Source of the DNA: an uncultured Acidimicrobiaceae bacterium
GTDB lineage: Bacteria; Actinomycetota; Acidimicrobiia; Acidimicrobiales; Bog-793
DNA length: 5,897 bases
Assembly (NCBI GenBank): GCA_903907185.1
Contig: CAIVND010000226.1
Location: forward strand, 1 to 5,897
Direction: 5' to 3'
Part shown: one piece after another, positions 4,980 to 5,897 of the stretch
Numbering within the stretch: position 1 is the first letter of the stretch
How the letters are laid out: each line of letters opens with the position of its first letter
Translations under genes and position numbers: made by a program
Notes under the pieces: model-generated
Told to the model about the DNA's origin: nothing
What the model saw: the letters and a program-made list of their open reading frames with translations, nothing else
Databases searched by the model: none

Positions 4980-5897
4980 GTACTGAGACGAACACGCCGA
5001 CGCTTGAAAGCGGAAGAATTGTCGTTGTATCTGGACCGGTTGTCGACGTGGAGTTCCCTCCTCACGCACTTCCAGAGATCAACACGGCCCTCGAGATCGA
5101 ACTGAACTTTGGTGGTGTCTCAAGCATCATCGTGGCCGAGGTCGCGCAGCAGCTGGGTGACGGTCGGGTGCGCTGCATCTGCCTCAAGCCAACCGATGGA
5201 CTTGAACGTGGATCGGTCGTCCGCAACACCGGACGGGGGATCACCGTTCCCGTTGGTGACGCCGTACTTGGCCACGTCTTTAACGTCTCGGGGACTCCGC
5301 TCGACACCGACAACATTGGAACACCAGACGACTACTGGGAGATTCACCGTCCCGCTCCAGATTTTGCAGATCTCGAGCCCTCGAGGACGATGTTCGAGAC
5401 GGGGATCAAGGTCATTGACCTTCTTGAGCCGTACGTACAGGGTGGAAAGATCGGTCTGTTTGGTGGTGCCGGTGTTGGCAAAACCGTTCTTATCCTTGAG
5501 ATGATCAACCGCGTAGCCAAGCAGCACGGTGGTGTCTCGGTCTTCGCCGGCGTAGGAGAGCGAACCCGTGAGGGAACCGACCTCTGGTTAGAGATGCAAG
5601 AGTCTGGTGTTATCGATAAGGCCGCCCTTGTCTATGGCCAGATGGACGAGCCGCCAGGCGTCCGGCTGCGAGTCGCACTCTCCGCTCTCACGATGGCGGA
5701 GTACTTCCGTGACGTGAAGAACCAGGACGTCTTGCTGTTCATCGACAACATCTTCCGTTTCGTGCAGGCAGGCTCTGAGGTATCGACGCTGCTCGGCCGG
5801 ATGCCCTCTGCTGTGGGTTATCAGCCCACGCTCGCCGACGAGATGGGCCAACTGCAAGAGCGTATCACCTCGACTAAAAAAGGCTCCATCACCTCGG
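4976..5897 (+). CDS. atpD: F1Fo ATP synthase subunit beta, 5' part (catalytic; partial)
   Basis: These are the first 307 residues of the catalytic subunit, which makes ATP from ADP and phosphate in F1; the reading frame is open to the window end. The N-terminal barrel starts GRIVVVSGPVVDVEF (13-27). The P-loop GGAGVGKT is at 163-170. GERTREG (194-200) carries the catalytic Glu195, matching E. coli Glu181. The Walker B strand LLFIDNIFRF (253-262) carries Asp257. GRMPSAVGYQPTLADEMG (274-291) is the conserved block near the catalytic site. GTDLWLEM (200-207) is of actinobacterial type. The family is about 460-485 residues, so the DELSEED region and helical C-terminal domain lie outside. The start is set by GAGGAG at 4962-4967 and the ATGA overlap with atpG. 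All catalytic residues visible in this part are intact. Confidence 0.98.
   Translation, partial: MSTETNTPTLESGRIVVVSGPVVDVEFPPHALPEINTALEIELNFGGVSSIIVAEVAQQLGDGRVRCICLKPTDGLERGSVVRNTGRGITVPVGDAVLGHVFNVSGTPLDTDNIGTPDDYWEIHRPAPDFADLEPSRTMFETGIKVIDLLEPYVQGGKIGLFGGAGVGKTVLILEMINRVAKQHGGVSVFAGVGERTREGTDLWLEMQESGVIDKAALVYGQMDEPPGVRLRVALSALTMAEYFRDVKNQDVLLFIDNIFRFVQAGSEVSTLLGRMPSAVGYQPTLADEMGQLQERITSTKKGSITS

Noticed and set aside
5120..5527. Minus-strand open frame of 135 codons within atpD
   Set aside because: It is antisense to conserved beta P-loop coding sequence and has no recognisable motif.

Overview
The window is a nearly gapless F-type ATP synthase (F1Fo, proton-translocating ATP synthase) operon, all on the + strand, cut at both ends. 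The order is atpB (3' end only), atpE, atpF, a second b-type gene, a long atpH, atpA, atpG and atpD (5' two thirds). There is no gene-free stretch over 60 bases. I see no RNA gene, mobile element, CRISPR array, internal promoter or terminator.

The sequences point to an actinobacterium. Subunit c carries GVARQPEAQ and a YFINL...FVF second helix, subunit b begins with SNFLIPNGTF, alpha starts MAELTI, beta has GTDLWLEM, and delta is of the long actinobacterial kind. G+C is moderate (34 of the first 60 bases), lower than in typical Streptomyces or Mycobacterium. A deep-branching actinobacterial class such as Acidimicrobiia would fit, but this is a weak inference and not a species call.

Layout: bases 1-539 encode the proton-path subunits a and c. 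Bases 551-2492 encode the peripheral stalk: b, a divergent b' and a 299-residue delta. Bases 2511-4979 encode alpha and gamma, and 4976 to the end encodes beta. The gene for epsilon (atpC) would be expected just downstream. Junctions are tight: ATGA overlaps at b/b' and gamma/beta, a TGATG overlap at b'/delta, a 3-base gap between alpha and gamma, 11 to 18 bases at c/b and delta/alpha, and 54 bases only before atpE. One polycistronic message with translational coupling is likely.

This is a known enzyme, not a new system. The points worth a second look are variations on it. Delta contains an exact-offset internal duplication of its N-terminal domain. The b' and delta genes, which are one fused protein in mycobacteria, are separate here. 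Subunit c has Met where mycobacterial c has Ala63 (the diarylquinoline site) and Cys beside the essential Glu. Gamma has about 21 extra C-terminal residues, whose codons also hold the ribosome binding site of atpD.
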